The position numbers and the translations under genes were made by a program. Below are positions 26,134 through 35,414 of a stretch of 64,000 nt of DNA, piece by piece (the stretch's first letter is position 1; every line of letters begins with the position of its first letter). The stretch is from an uncultured Alphaproteobacteria bacterium (GTDB taxonomy: Bacteria; Pseudomonadota; Alphaproteobacteria; GCA-2731375): NCBI GenBank assembly GCA_951812805.1, contig CATOSZ010000003.1, forward strand, positions 1,938,557 through 2,002,556, in the 5' to 3' direction. Under the pieces are notes generated by a model. It did no database searches, was not told where the DNA came from, and saw nothing but the letters and a program-made list of their open reading frames with translations.

Positions 26134-26305
26134 TGCGCGTTTCGGAAAGTCCCGGACACCGATTACGGAAAGTCCTGGCCAGAGATTTCAGTAAGTCGCG
26201 GCCAGTGATTCCGGAAAGTCCCGGACAGCATCACGGGGCGATCTGAGTTCAGCTTTCGGGTGCGCCGTCTCGGCGTCTACCTCTTGGCTTTTGCCGGGAG
26301 GGGAC

Positions 26306-27859
26306 ATGCCCAGACGGAAGCAGACGAGACGAACGACGGTGAGAGATGCACGAACGATCCTGCGGCTGACGCATGACCAAGGCCTCTCGGCGCGAGAGGT
26401 GGCGGAACGGCTGAAGGTCTCCAAGACGACAGTGTCGACCTATTTGCTGCGGGCCCGCGAGGTCGGCCTTACCGCCTGGCCGCTGCCGGCGGAATACGAG
26501 GACGACGCGGTCCTGCAAGAGACGCTGTTCCGCCGCATGGGCCGGCCCCCGCGCGACAGGTGCGAGCCGCACTGGCCGACGGTCGCGGCCGAGCTGAAGC
26601 GCAAGGGGGTGACGCTGACCCTGCTCTGGCAGGAATACCGCGCCTCACATCCCGATGGCTACGGCTACACCTGGTTCTGCGAAGCCTTCACGGCGTTCAA
26701 GCGGCGCACCGGCGCCACCTGGCGCAACCGCCACGAGGCCGGTGCGGTCATGCAGACCGATTATGCCGGCCAGACGGTGGACATCGTCGACCCCGAGACC
26801 GGCGAGGTGCACGACGCGCAGATCTTCGTCGCCGTGCTGGGCGCTTCCTCGCTCACCTTCGCCACCGCCAGCCTGACCCAGCGCCTGCCCGACTGGGTCG
26901 CCGGACAATGCCGGGCGCTCGCCTACTTCGGCGGCGTGCCCAAGAGCATCGTCTGCGATAACCTCAAGGCCGGCGTCGCCAAGCCGCTCTGGTTCGAGCC
27001 GACCCTCAACCCGACCTTCGCCGCGCTCGCCGAGCACTACGACACCACCGTCCTGCCGACCCGGGTCCGCAAGCCGCGCGACAAGGCCAAGGTCGAAGTC
27101 GCCGTCCAGGTCGTCGAGCGCTGGATCCTGGCAAGACTGCGCAATACGCGCTTCTTCTCCCTCGACCAGCTCAACCGGGCGATCCGCGACCTCCTCGAGG
27201 AGCTCAACGAGCGGCCCATGCGCAACCTTGGAAAGAGCCGGCGCCAGATGTTCGAGGCCATCGAGCGCGAGGCCCTGGCACCCCTGCCGACGACGCCCTT
27301 CGAATATGCCGAATGGAAGACCGCCAAGGTCCATTCCGACTATCACGTCGACGTCGAGCGCAGCTTCTACTCCGTGCCGCACGGCCTGATCGGCCGCAAG
27401 GTCCAAGTCCGGCTCACTCACCGCACGGTCGAGATCTTCCACAACCACAAGCGCGTCGCCAGCCATCTCCGCCGCTCACCGCATGGCGGCCATGCCACGA
27501 TCCCGGCCCACATGCCCAAGGCGCACCAGCGCTATGCCGAGCGAACGCCACAAAGCCTGATCGACCAGGCCAGCCGCATCGGCCCCAACGCCGCCCTCCT
27601 GGTCGAGCGGATGATCCGCGATCGGCCCCATCCCGAGCAAGGCTATCGCAGCGCCATGGGCGTCTTGTCGCTCGCCCGCCGATACGAACCGGAACGCGTC
27701 GAGGCCGCCTGCGCACGCGCGCTCACCATCAACACGACCAGCTACTCATCGCTCGCCGCCATCCTCAAGTCCGGCCTCGATCGCACACGCCCCGAGCGCG
27801 AACCGCTTCTGCCGCTGCCGCCACACACCAACATCCGCGGCCCCGGCTACTACCGATAA
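26306..27859 (+). CDS. istA: IS21-family transposase IstA
   Basis: A 517-aa transposase. A helix-turn-helix lies near the N-terminus ([21 protein letters not shown]), then the DDE integrase core: Asp in [12 protein letters not shown], Asp in [13 protein letters not shown], and Glu in [16 protein letters not shown] 26306 follows GGGAGGGGAC. The C-terminal region ends [12 protein letters not shown], as in many IstA proteins. It acts with IstB to join element ends. The frame is full length. Confidence 0.94.
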   Translation: MPRRKQTRRTTVRDARTILRLTHDQGLSAREVAERLKVSKTTVSTYLLRAREVGLTAWPLPAEYEDDAVLQETLFRRMGRPPRDRCEPHWPTVAAELKRKGVTLTLLWQEYRASHPDGYGYTWFCEAFTAFKRRTGATWRNRHEAGAVMQTDYAGQTVDIVDPETGEVHDAQIFVAVLGASSLTFATASLTQRLPDWVAGQCRALAYFGGVPKSIVCDNLKAGVAKPLWFEPTLNPTFAALAEHYDTTVLPTRVRKPRDKAKVEVAVQVVERWILARLRNTRFFSLDQLNRAIRDLLEELNERPMRNLGKSRRQMFEAIEREALAPLPTTPFEYAEWKTAKVHSDYHVDVERSFYSVPHGLIGRKVQVRLTHRTVEIFHNHKRVASHLRRSPHGGHATIPAHMPKAHQRYAERTPQSLIDQASRIGPNAALLVERMIRDRPHPEQGYRSAMGVLSLARRYEPERVEAACARALTINTTSYSSLAAILKSGLDRTRPEREPLLPLPPHTNIRGPGYYR

Positions 27860-27876
27860 CCAGGAGAAGACACCTC

Positions 27877-28653
27877 ATGCTGACACACCCGACCCTCGAC
27901 CAGATGCAGGCCCTCGGCTTCAAGGGCATGGCAGAGGCTTACCGCGACATGGCCGAGCGAGGCCAATCATCGGAATTGAACCGCGAGGACTGGCTCGCCC
28001 TCATGCTCGACCGCGAGGCCGCCACCCGCGCCGACAAGCGCCTCGCCAACCGCCTCAGACAGGCCAGGCTACGCTTCCCCGAGGCCTGCATCGAGGACAT
28101 CGACTTCGCCGCCGAACGAGGCCTCGACCGCCGCGCCGTCCTCTCTCTCGCCCAGGGCGTCTGGCTCAAGGCACACGAGAACCTCATCGTCACCGGCCAG
28201 ACCGGAACCGGCAAGACATGGCTCGCCTGTGCCATCGCCCATCAGGCCGCCAGGCTCGATCATTCCGTCCTCTACGTCCGCATGCCCAGGCTCTTCGAGG
28301 ACCTCGCCATGGCCCGCCTCGACGGCCGGCTGCCCCGCCTGATCGACCGCCTCGCCCGGGTCCAGCTGCTCGTCCTCGACGACTGGGGAACCCATGGCCT
28401 GACCGACCGCCAGCGCCTCGATCTCCTGGAAATCTGCGAGGAACGATACCACCGACGCTCAACCCTCATCACCGCGCAGATCCCCGTGACCGCCTGGCAC
28501 GACCTGATCGGCGAGGCCACCATCGCCGACGCCATCCTCGACCGCGTCATCCACAACGCCCACCGCATCGGCTTGAAAGGCGACAGCATGCGAAAGAAGA
28601 AATCGACGACCGACTTGACCCAGCCAACCACAACGGAAAACAATCCCGACTGA
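27877..28653 (+). CDS. istB: IS21-family helper ATPase IstB
   Basis: A 258-aa AAA+ ATPase with Walker [16 protein letters not shown], Walker [11 protein letters not shown] and the arginine/sensor region [18 protein letters not shown]. It chooses the target and stimulates IstA. ATG 27877 follows AGGAGA and lies 17 bp after istA. The C-terminus ([11 protein letters not shown]) is of normal length, so the element could be active. Confidence 0.94.
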   Translation: MLTHPTLDQMQALGFKGMAEAYRDMAERGQSSELNREDWLALMLDREAATRADKRLANRLRQARLRFPEACIEDIDFAAERGLDRRAVLSLAQGVWLKAHENLIVTGQTGTGKTWLACAIAHQAARLDHSVLYVRMPRLFEDLAMARLDGRLPRLIDRLARVQLLVLDDWGTHGLTDRQRLDLLEICEERYHRRSTLITAQIPVTAWHDLIGEATIADAILDRVIHNAHRIGLKGDSMRKKKSTTDLTQPTTTENNPD

Positions 28654-28758
28654 CGGCAACAAGGCACCCGAAGCCAAACTCCCGGAACCGGCCGGGACTT
28701 TATGAAATCGGTGGCCAGGACTTACTGAAACCGCCGTCCGGAACTACCGAAATCCGCA

Positions 28759-29145
28759 GCCTTCGACGGCGACACGCCGCTCGGCTGGATCACGGTGGCG
28801 CCGCGTGCGGAATTCGCCCGGGTCGCCGCGTCGCGCGCCACGCCGCCGCTCGACGACGTCGACGTCTGGGTCGTGCCGTGCGTGACCGTGGTGAAGGGCG
28901 CGCGGGGCCGCGGCATCGCCGTTCGCCTGATCGAGGCCGCCGCCGACTACGCCTTCGCCCAGGGGGCACCGGCGGTCGAGGCCTATCCCCGCGCGGGCAC
29001 GGCGCGTGCCGGCGACGACAGCGCCTTCTTCGGCACGGAACCGTTGTTCGCCCGCGCCGGCTTCCGGGTGGCTCGCAAGCCGATCGAGGGCCTGCCGCGC
29101 AACTGGACACCGCGCGTCACCATGCGTCGCGATCCCATCGATTGA
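28759..29145 (+). pseudogene. GNAT acetyltransferase, 5' half removed at the IS21 end
   Basis: The reading frame starts exactly at the right end of the IS21 element with DGDTPLGWITVAPRAEFARV. It holds the acetyl-CoA site region CVTVVKGARGRGIAVRLIEAA and the conserved tail AVEAYPRAGTA and PLFARAGFRVARK of GNAT enzymes that are normally about 190-210 aa. The N-terminal 70 or so residues are missing and are not on the far side of the element. An internal GTG at 28795 could start a 116-aa stub, but without the N-terminal strands it is unlikely to work. It precedes a GST gene by 16 bp and was probably in its operon. Confidence 0.8.
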
Positions 29146-29161
29146 GAAAGGAACTCCGCCC

Positions 29162-29806
29162 ATGACCTATGTTCTGCACGGCTGCGAACGTTCCGGCTCC
29201 TGCATCGTCGAACTGGCGCTGGCGCAGGCCGGCGTCGCCTACGAACTCCGCCAGGTCAGTCTCACCGACTACGCCCAGCGCGATGCCGATTTCCGGGCGT
29301 TGAATCCGCAACGCAAGCTGCCGGCCCTGGTGACGCCGGCGGGGGAGGCGTTGACCGAGTCCGTCGCGATTCTGCTGACCCTGGATGAACGCCACCCGGA
29401 GGCGAAGCTGCTGCCGGCGGCGGGCTCGTCGGCACGGGCCCGGGCGCTCCGCTGGATGCTCTTCGTCGCGACGGAGATCTATCCGGTCGTCGAAATCAAC
29501 GACTATCCCGATCGTTTCCGGGGCGACGGCACGGCCGAGGCGACGCGTGCCCGTGCGCGGGAAATCTGGCGTGAACGCTGGGCGCTGGTCGAGCCGGCGA
29601 TCGCCGGCACGCCCTGGCTTCTGGGCGAGGGCTACTCGATCGCCGACGCCTATATCGCCACGGTCAGCCGCTGGGCCCAGCAGGAAGACTGGATCGCGGC
29701 CGAGACGCCGAAGGTCGCGGGCATCGTCCGCGCGCTCGCCGCCCGGCCCGGTGCCGCGGCGATCTGGGCGCGCCACTTTCCGGCCGACGCGGCCGGCGCC
29801 GGTTGA
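29162..29806 (+). CDS. Glutathione S-transferase family protein
   Basis: A 214-aa GST. The thioredoxin-like half has the motif HGCERSGSCIVELALAQAG near the N-terminus, RKLPALVTP with the cis-proline, and TESVAI for glutathione contact. The C-terminal half includes LLGEGYSIADAYIATVSRW, the N-capping box of the GST core. It is a cytosolic thiol transferase or binding protein; substrate unknown. ATG 29162 follows GAAAGGAACTCC. It probably lost its upstream promoter or partner when the IS21-linked deletion removed the start of the GNAT gene. Confidence 0.88.
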   Translation: MTYVLHGCERSGSCIVELALAQAGVAYELRQVSLTDYAQRDADFRALNPQRKLPALVTPAGEALTESVAILLTLDERHPEAKLLPAAGSSARARALRWMLFVATEIYPVVEINDYPDRFRGDGTAEATRARAREIWRERWALVEPAIAGTPWLLGEGYSIADAYIATVSRWAQQEDWIAAETPKVAGIVRALAARPGAAAIWARHFPADAAGAG

Positions 29807-29838
29807 CCGATCGGGCGGGGCGCGGCAGGGTTCGGGGC

Positions 29839-30441
29839 ATGAATAGCGAAAACACCACCCGCGACCCCGATCTCACCCGCCTGCTCGACGCCGTCGGCGC
29901 GGCCTTGCTGGACCGCACGGCGCCCGGCACCGGCGTCGGCGACCTCTCGCGGCGCATTTTCACTGCCCTGTCGACCCCGGCACCCGTCGATGCGGTGGCG
30001 ACGCCCGCACGACTGCCGGCCTGCGACCATCTCGACACCGCCCTCGAGGGCGCGCGCGGCGGCCCGGGCGCGGCCGTGGCGGAAGCCTTTGGCCGGCTGG
30101 TGCCGCGGCTCGCGTGGCGCCACAAAATCGGCGACTTCGACGCGGCGTTCCTCGCCGGCCACGCCAACACCTACTTCGCCGGCCCGGGCGGGCTGGAGCC
30201 GCGCCAGGATGTGGTGATCGGGGCCAGCCTTTTGGCCCCCAACGTCCGCTATCCCGATCACGACCATCCGCCGGAAGAGGTCTACTTCGTCCTCACCCCG
30301 GGCGAGTGGCGGCAGAACGACGACCCCTGGCACGAACCCGGCCCCGGCGGCACCGTGCACAACGTGCCGAACATCCGCCATGCCATGCGCTCGGGCCCGG
30401 TGCCGTTGCTCGCGGTCTGGTGCCTCTGGCTCGGCCTGTAG
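29839..30441 (+). CDS. DMSP lyase-family cupin (DddQ/DddL-like)
   Basis: A 200-aa protein whose C-terminal half is a cupin: NVRYPDHDHPPEEVYFVLTP, then PGPGGTVHNVPNIRHAM and LLAVWCLW. His143, Glu147, Tyr149 and His181 have the same spacing (4, 2 and 32 residues) as the zinc ligands and catalytic Tyr I recall for DddQ (H125, E129, Y131, H163). DddQ-type enzymes split dimethylsulfoniopropionate to DMS and acrylate. ATG 29839 has only a weak GGTTCGGGG ribosome site; a TTG at 29803 is an alternative. It is convergent with an acyl-CoA ligase gene that could act on a short acid such as acrylate, which is speculative. Confidence 0.78.
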   Translation: MNSENTTRDPDLTRLLDAVGAALLDRTAPGTGVGDLSRRIFTALSTPAPVDAVATPARLPACDHLDTALEGARGGPGAAVAEAFGRLVPRLAWRHKIGDFDAAFLAGHANTYFAGPGGLEPRQDVVIGASLLAPNVRYPDHDHPPEEVYFVLTPGEWRQNDDPWHEPGPGGTVHNVPNIRHAMRSGPVPLLAVWCLWLGL

Positions 30442-30453
30442 GGCGCTTCGTCG

Positions 30454-32037
30454 TCAGGCGAACAGTTCGGGCAACCGGCGTTTTTCGAGCTTTCCGGTGC
30501 TGGTCAGCGGCAATGTGGCCGCATCGGCGAAACGATAGTGGCGCGGCACCTTGTAGGCCGCCAAGGTCTCGCGGCAGTGCGCCTTCAGAGTGTCCTCCGC
30601 CGGGGTGGCGACGCCGGCGCGCAGGATGATCACCGCCGCCAGCGCCTCGTCCAGCCGGTCGTCCGGGATGCCGGTGACGAAAGCGTCCAGAACCGCCGGA
30701 TGGGCGCGCAGCCGGTCCTCGACCTCGGCGGGGGCGACGTTGATGCCGCCGGTCTTCACCATCTCCTTCAGCCGGCCGCGGAACACCAGGTTGCCGTCCG
30801 CGTCCAGCCGGCCGAGGTCGCCCGTCTTCAGAAAGCCGGCCGCGTCGAAGGCCTCGGCCGTGCGCTCGGGATCGTTCCAGTAGCCGGCCATCAGGTTCCC
30901 GCGCAGGCGGATTTCGCCGATCTCGCCTTCCGCGCGCAGCTCTCCGCTTTCGGGATCGACGATACGCATCTCGACCCCGGTGAGCGGGGGACCGGAGACG
31001 GTGAGCCGGGTTTCCAGTGGCATCGTGCAGTCGGTCACGGCTGAATTGCCGAACGCCTCGGTCAGGCCGTAGGCGTTGCAGATCTCGCCGGCGCCGAGGT
31101 CGACGATGCGCTGGACCTGCTCCGGCGTGCCGATGGTCACCCCGGAGCGGAGCGAGGAAAGGTCGCGGCGCGGCCGGTCCGCGTGCTCGTGCATCGCCAG
31201 CGCCATGTTGGGCGTGCCGTAGAAGATGGAGCAACGTTCCCGCTCGATCAACGAAAGGGCCGCGCCGGCCTCGAAGGCATGCTGCAGCACCACCGTCGCC
31301 CCATGGCTCAACAGGGCGAAGAGGGCGTTGACGCCACCGAACGACCAGAACAGCGAGACCGCCAGCCACAGCCGGTCGTCGGCGGTCAGGCGCTGGCGCT
31401 CGCCGATCTCCCACATGTTGTCGATCATGCCCCGGTGGTGCAGCGGCACCCCCTTGGGGAGCGCCGTCGAGCCCGAGGTATAGAGCAGGGAGGCGGGATC
31501 CTCCGGGCGGACCCGGGCCGCCAGGGCGTCGATCTCGCCGTCGTCGATGCCGACCCCGGCATAGAGCGCCTCGTCGTAGTTGACGGCGTCCTCGGGCTCC
31601 GCCTCAGGATCGACGACGACGACATGCTCGAGGGCCGGCAGCTCGTGCAATGCGCAGGCCTCGCGGACCCGTTCCATCAGGTCGGTGTCGCGAAAGCGCG
31701 GCTCCAGCACGACGACGCGGGTTCCGGAATCGGCCAGTTGGTGGGCCAGTTCCGCCGCCGTCGCCCAGGTGTTGAGGGCGACCGACATCGCGCCCACCAG
31801 CATCGCGCCGAGGTCGAGGGCGATCCATTCCGCCCGGTTGCCCATCAGGATCGCCACCCGGTCGCCCGGCCCGACGCCGAGCGCCAGCAAAGCCTTCGCC
31901 GCGGCCCGCGCCTCCGTCGCCAGCTGGGTGTAGCTCCAGCGCCGGGCGCCGTCGACGACGGCCTCCCGCTCGCCATGCCGCGTCGCCAGTTCGGCGATGA
32001 GCGCCGGTACGGTCCGGGCCGTGGGCTTGGTCGTCAT
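30454..32037 (-). CDS. AMP-forming acyl-CoA synthetase
   Basis: A 527-aa ANL enzyme with P-loop YTSGSTALPKGV, NAYGLTEAFG, the hinge DGNLVFRGRLKEMVKTGGIN and the catalytic Lys in LTSTGKLEKRRLP. It activates a carboxylate to an acyl-CoA; chain length or type cannot be deduced. It differs clearly from the ligase at 15.3 kb. It is convergent with the DMSP-lyase-like gene (12 bp apart) and follows an esterase gene by 7 bp, with which it is probably co-transcribed. Confidence 0.9.
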   Translation of the reverse strand: MTTKPTARTVPALIAELATRHGEREAVVDGARRWSYTQLATEARAAAKALLALGVGPGDRVAILMGNRAEWIALDLGAMLVGAMSVALNTWATAAELAHQLADSGTRVVVLEPRFRDTDLMERVREACALHELPALEHVVVVDPEAEPEDAVNYDEALYAGVGIDDGEIDALAARVRPEDPASLLYTSGSTALPKGVPLHHRGMIDNMWEIGERQRLTADDRLWLAVSLFWSFGGVNALFALLSHGATVVLQHAFEAGAALSLIERERCSIFYGTPNMALAMHEHADRPRRDLSSLRSGVTIGTPEQVQRIVDLGAGEICNAYGLTEAFGNSAVTDCTMPLETRLTVSGPPLTGVEMRIVDPESGELRAEGEIGEIRLRGNLMAGYWNDPERTAEAFDAAGFLKTGDLGRLDADGNLVFRGRLKEMVKTGGINVAPAEVEDRLRAHPAVLDAFVTGIPDDRLDEALAAVIILRAGVATPAEDTLKAHCRETLAAYKVPRHYRFADAATLPLTSTGKLEKRRLPELFA

Positions 32038-32044
32038 GGTCGTG

Positions 32045-32731
32045 TCAGAGTTTGCCGCCGAGCGCGCGGGCGAGGAAGGAGGTGCCGAGGTCGAGCCCGT
32101 CCTGGGCGATCGAATGGCCGACGCCGGCGGAGAAGTGCCATTCGACGGCGACACCGGCATTGGACAGGCCCTGGACCGCTTCCAGGGTCGATTCCGCCGG
32201 CAGCAACTCGTCGCGATCGCCGTGCACCAGCAGGACCGGCGGCTTGCTGCGGATGTCCTCCGCCAGGCGGTCGGGGGCCACCAGGGCACCGGAATAGCCG
32301 ATGATCGCGGCGACCTGGCGTTCGCGCCGCAGGCCGCAATGCAGGGCCATCATCGTCCCCTGGCTGAAACCGATCAGCGCCAGGTCGGCCTCGTCCAGGC
32401 CCAGCGCCTCGAGTTCCGCGTCGATGAAGGCGTCGAGCACGGGTGCGGCCCGCATCGCGCCCTCCAGGCGTTCCTCGGGGCTGAAACTCTCGATGCCCCA
32501 CCACTGATAGCCCATCGGCTGCATGGCGCAGCGTTCCGGGGCATGCGGCGAGACGAAGGCGGCGTCCGGTACCAGGCGGGCCATGTAGGGGGCGAGGCCG
32601 ATCAGATCCTCGTCGTCGGCGCCGTAGCCGTGCAACAGAACGACGAGCTGGCGTGCCGGCCCGCCCGACGTCGGTGGGCGTCGGGGTCCGTCGATCTTCT
32701 TGATTCGGTTGGCGTCACGGGCACGAAACAT
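32045..32731 (-). CDS. Carboxylesterase/phospholipase-type alpha/beta hydrolase
   Basis: A 228-aa hydrolase of the phospholipase/carboxylesterase family (YpfH-like). It has LVVLLHGYGADDEDLIGLA, the nucleophile elbow LIGFSQGTMMAL (Ser), the Asp in LLVHGDRDELLP and the His in SAGVGHSIAQDG. It hydrolyses small esters in the cytoplasm. It lies upstream of the acyl-CoA synthetase in the same direction. The start ATG 32731 gives MFRARDANRIKKIDGP; a shorter start is possible. Confidence 0.9.
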   Translation of the reverse strand: MFRARDANRIKKIDGPRRPPTSGGPARQLVVLLHGYGADDEDLIGLAPYMARLVPDAAFVSPHAPERCAMQPMGYQWWGIESFSPEERLEGAMRAAPVLDAFIDAELEALGLDEADLALIGFSQGTMMALHCGLRRERQVAAIIGYSGALVAPDRLAEDIRSKPPVLLVHGDRDELLPAESTLEAVQGLSNAGVAVEWHFSAGVGHSIAQDGLDLGTSFLARALGGKL

Positions 32732-32791
32732 GGTGGGCGCTTCTTACGCGATTTCCCGCACTTCGGCAAAGCCCCGTCTCGCGTGCCGCGG

Positions 32792-33472
32792 TCACGATGC
32801 CGCCAGCAGCGGTGCAAGCCGGGCCCAGACCTCGTCCGCCAGTTCGCCCGGCGGGCGCAGCGAACCGGTTTCGTCCAGGGTTGCGCAGCGGAACCAGGGG
32901 CCGCCCTGGCCGGCCGTCGCCATCTGTTCATAGACCGCTGCGACCCGGGTCATGTAATCGCGGTCGGCCTCGTGCAGATCGCGGGTCTTGTCCGTGTAGC
33001 TCCGCTGGTCCTTCTCGGCGACCAGGCGGTCGGCGACCTCGGGCGGGGTGCCGACCAGGCAGGTGAGGCTCGGCCGGGGCAGCTCGAAGATCTCGAACTC
33101 CACCTCGCTCAGCCAATCGATGAAGCCACTTCGTTCCCCCGCCGGCAGCTTGGCCGCGTTGTAGGCAAGGTTGGAGGCGACATAACGGTCGAGGACCAGC
33201 AGGTCGCAGGCCGCCTCGAGGGCCAGCAGCCGTTGGCGCGTTTCCATCCGGTCGCCGGCGTAGAGCAGGGCGGCGAAGCGCGGCGAAACGTCGTCGAGGG
33301 CGCCATAAGCCCCGTTCAGATACTGCGCGATCAACCGGGCGAAGCGGGTTTCCTCGTAGCGCGGGAACGAGAGCTGCGCGACCCGCCGGCCGGCCGCCTC
33401 GACCCGTGCCGTCACCGCGTGGGCCAGCGTTCCCTTGCCGGCGCCATCGATGCCTTCGATCGCCAGGATCAT
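32792..33472 (-). CDS. tmk: Thymidylate kinase-like protein
   Basis: A 226-aa P-loop kinase: MILAIEGIDGAGKGT (Walker A), LLVLDRYVASNLAY (the DRY/DRH motif) and a lid region around DRLVAEKDQRSYTDK. The family phosphorylates dTMP to dTDP. This copy begins more like the archaeal/eukaryotic-type enzymes than the usual bacterial FxGGEGxGKST form and lies at the end of a cytochrome oxidase cluster, so it may be an additional paralogue. The start overlaps the surf1 stop (ATGA), which fixes it. Confidence 0.85.
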   Translation of the reverse strand: MILAIEGIDGAGKGTLAHAVTARVEAAGRRVAQLSFPRYEETRFARLIAQYLNGAYGALDDVSPRFAALLYAGDRMETRQRLLALEAACDLLVLDRYVASNLAYNAAKLPAGERSGFIDWLSEVEFEIFELPRPSLTCLVGTPPEVADRLVAEKDQRSYTDKTRDLHEADRDYMTRVAAVYEQMATAGQGGPWFRCATLDETGSLRPPGELADEVWARLAPLLAAS

Positions 33473-34176
33473 CCCCCGCCTCCCCCTGAACGCCATCGCC
33501 GCCACCGGCCGACGACGAGCATGACGACCAGCACGCCCGCCAAGGCATACCACGTCAGGGCATATTGCAGATGGTTGTCGGGCAGCGTCACGGTAAAGGC
33601 CCGGCCGCGCGGCAGGGCGCGCGGATCCGCGCCGACGCCGCGCTCGATCAGGGCCGGCGCCTCGGCGAGGTCGAGCCGGCGGGCCATCGCCTGCAGGTCG
33701 TACCAGTACCATTCGTTGGTCTCGGGTCGGTTGTCCGGTGTGAACCCGTTCGGCCGGGACGGCCGGCGCAGCAGGCCCGAGATCTCGACCTCGCCCCCTT
33801 CGTCGCCGGTATCGAGCGGGGCGCCGGCCGGCAACCAGCCGCGGTTGACCAGGACGATGCCCCCTTCCGGGCGAACCAGCGGGGTTACCAGTTCGACCCC
33901 GACGCGGCCGTCGCGCGTGCGGGCGGGAAAGCGGAAGGCGGCCTCGTGGCGGAAGCGGCCGTTGACGATGACCCGGCGATCCTCCGCCACGGCCCGTTGT
34001 GCCTCGGCCGCACGGGGCAGCGGCAGCGGCGGCAACGCCATGGCGGCGATCCGCGCCTCGATCAGGCCCTGCTTCCATTGCATCCGGTAGAGCTGCCAAC
34101 TGCCGAGGCCGATCAGCACGGCGAGGGCCGCGCAGATGGCGGCGCGGGCTAGAAGGAGGGAGCGACCGCGCGCCAT
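33469..34176 (-). CDS. SURF1 family cytochrome oxidase assembly protein
   Basis: A 235-aa SURF1 homologue. One transmembrane helix near residues 8-28 (AAICAALAVLIGLGSWQLYR) carries the typical GxWQ motif, a periplasmic domain contains VNGRFRHE and GIVLVNRGWLPAG, and a second helix lies near 205-225 before a short basic/glycine tail. SURF1 helps insert heme a into subunit I. Both ends overlap neighbours by ATGA (DUF983 upstream, tmk downstream), so it belongs to the cox operon. Confidence 0.93.
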   Translation of the reverse strand: MARGRSLLLARAAICAALAVLIGLGSWQLYRMQWKQGLIEARIAAMALPPLPLPRAAEAQRAVAEDRRVIVNGRFRHEAAFRFPARTRDGRVGVELVTPLVRPEGGIVLVNRGWLPAGAPLDTGDEGGEVEISGLLRRPSRPNGFTPDNRPETNEWYWYDLQAMARRLDLAEAPALIERGVGADPRALPRGRAFTVTLPDNHLQYALTWYALAGVLVVMLVVGRWRRWRSGGGGG

Positions 34177-34538
34177 CAGGCTCGAAAGTCGTCGCCGCGG
34201 TGCCGGAACTGCAGGGCGATCAACGTCGCCTTCAGCGGCCTCAGCAGCACGATGGAGCCGCCCAGCACCAGCGGGATTTGATAGACGAGATGCAGCCAGC
34301 TGGGTGGCGACCAGGTGAGCTCGACGACGAGGGCGGCGGCGACCGCGACGGCGCCGACGATCAGGATCGCGAAAACCGCGGCGCCGTCGCCCGTATCCTG
34401 GGCGGAAAGGTCGAGGTCACAATGTGGACATGTCGCCTGAACGGTCAGCAGCCCCCGATAGAGGCGCCCCTCGCCGCAGCGGGGGCAGCGGCAGCGCAGG
34501 CCGGCCTCGATCGCCGAGACCGCGCCGGGCGCCGCCAT
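34176..34538 (-). CDS. DUF983 membrane protein
   Basis: A 120-aa protein with two CxxC pairs near the N-terminus (RCRCPRCGEGRLY and TCPHCDLDL, a likely zinc ribbon), followed by two hydrophobic helices (about 54-75 and 83-105). DUF983 genes commonly lie in alphaproteobacterial cox clusters between subunit III and SURF1, as here, suggesting an assembly role, but its biochemistry is not known. It starts 16 bp after the ctaE stop. Confidence 0.88.
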   Translation of the reverse strand: MAAPGAVSAIEAGLRCRCPRCGEGRLYRGLLTVQATCPHCDLDLSAQDTGDGAAVFAILIVGAVAVAAALVVELTWSPPSWLHLVYQIPLVLGGSIVLLRPLKATLIALQFRHRGDDFRA

Positions 34539-34554
34539 TCGCCGCCGACCGGCC

Positions 34555-35364
34555 TCAGGACGCCGTCGGTGCCGCGCCCCAGACGTAGATGCCGCAGAAC
34601 AGGAACAGCCAGACCACGTCGACGAAATGCCAGTACCAGGCCGCCGCCTCGAAGCCGAAGTGATGGTCGGGCTTGAAGTGGCCCTTCATGTTGCGGAACA
34701 GGCAGACCACCAGGAAGACCGTGCCGATGAGCACATGCGCACCGTGGAAGCCCGTCGCCATGAAGAAGGTCGAACCGTAGATCCCGCCGTCGAAGGTGAA
34801 CGGCGCATGGGCGTATTCGATGCCCTGGACGATGGTGAAGAAGCCGCCCAGCAGGCAGGTCACCAGCAGGGCCTGGGTCGCCTGGCGCTGCTGGCCGTGT
34901 ACCACCGCATGGTGCGCCCAGGTCACCGTGGTGCCGGAGGTCAGCAGGATCAGCGTGTTCAGCAGCGGCAGGTGCCAGGGGTCGAAGGTCTCGATACCCT
35001 CCGGCGGGAAGATGCCGCCCATCTGCTCCGTCGGGAACAGTGCGGCGTTGAAATAGGCCCAGAACCAGGCGACGAAGAACATGACCTCGGAGGCGATGAA
35101 CAGGCTCATGCCATAGCGCATGCCGAGCTGCACGGTCGGCGTGTGATGGCCCTCGAAGGTCGCTTCATGCACCACCTTGCGCCACCAGCCGAACATGGTG
35201 TAGAGCACGCCGGCGGTACCGATCAGCAGGATCCACGGCGGCCCGTCGTGCATGAACCAGATCAGCCCGCCCGCCAGGACCAGCGCGCTCATGGCGCCGA
35301 TCAACGGCCAGTAGCTGGGATCGACCAGATGGTAGTCGTGGCCCTGGGCGTGGGAATCAGCCAT
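34555..35364 (-). CDS. ctaE: Cytochrome c oxidase subunit III
   Basis: A 269-aa integral membrane protein with about seven helices. It has [14 protein letters not shown] at the start, [36 protein letters not shown] and the C-terminal [13 protein letters not shown], all diagnostic of subunit III of aa3-type oxidase in the cytoplasmic membrane. It lies 50 bp after cox11 in the cox operon. Confidence 0.96.
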   Translation of the reverse strand: MADSHAQGHDYHLVDPSYWPLIGAMSALVLAGGLIWFMHDGPPWILLIGTAGVLYTMFGWWRKVVHEATFEGHHTPTVQLGMRYGMSLFIASEVMFFVAWFWAYFNAALFPTEQMGGIFPPEGIETFDPWHLPLLNTLILLTSGTTVTWAHHAVVHGQQRQATQALLVTCLLGGFFTIVQGIEYAHAPFTFDGGIYGSTFFMATGFHGAHVLIGTVFLVVCLFRNMKGHFKPDHHFGFEAAAWYWHFVDVVWLFLFCGIYVWGAAPTAS

Positions 35365-35414
35365 CGTCTTTCAAGCTCCCTTAAGCGCGCGCCGGGACGC
35401 GTCTCGCTTCCAAC

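Larger units (their letters stand above)
26134..28758 (+). mobile_element. IS21-family insertion sequence with 23-bp-period end repeats
   Basis: About 2.6 kb with istA and istB. The left end holds four copies of an 18-bp unit like TTTCGGAAAGTCCCGGAC, starting at 26140, 26163, 26186 and 26209, exactly 23 bp apart. The right end holds at least three inverted copies starting at 28690, 28713 and 28736, again 23 bp apart. Such multiple transposase sites are an IS21-family trait. The ends TGCG...CGCA fix the limits to a few bp. No target duplication is evident, and the gene on the right lacks its 5' half, so a deletion accompanied or followed insertion. Confidence 0.9.

Noticed and set aside
26140..26226. 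CRISPR-like array (four 18-bp units with a 23-bp period)
   Set aside because: Units are imperfect, gaps are only 5 bp, and inverted copies occur at the other end of the same IS21-family element, so they are transposase binding sites.
20011..28758. Composite transposon carrying the oxygenase cluster
   Set aside because: The flanking elements belong to different families (IS1182 and IS21), so they could not move the segment as a standard composite transposon.
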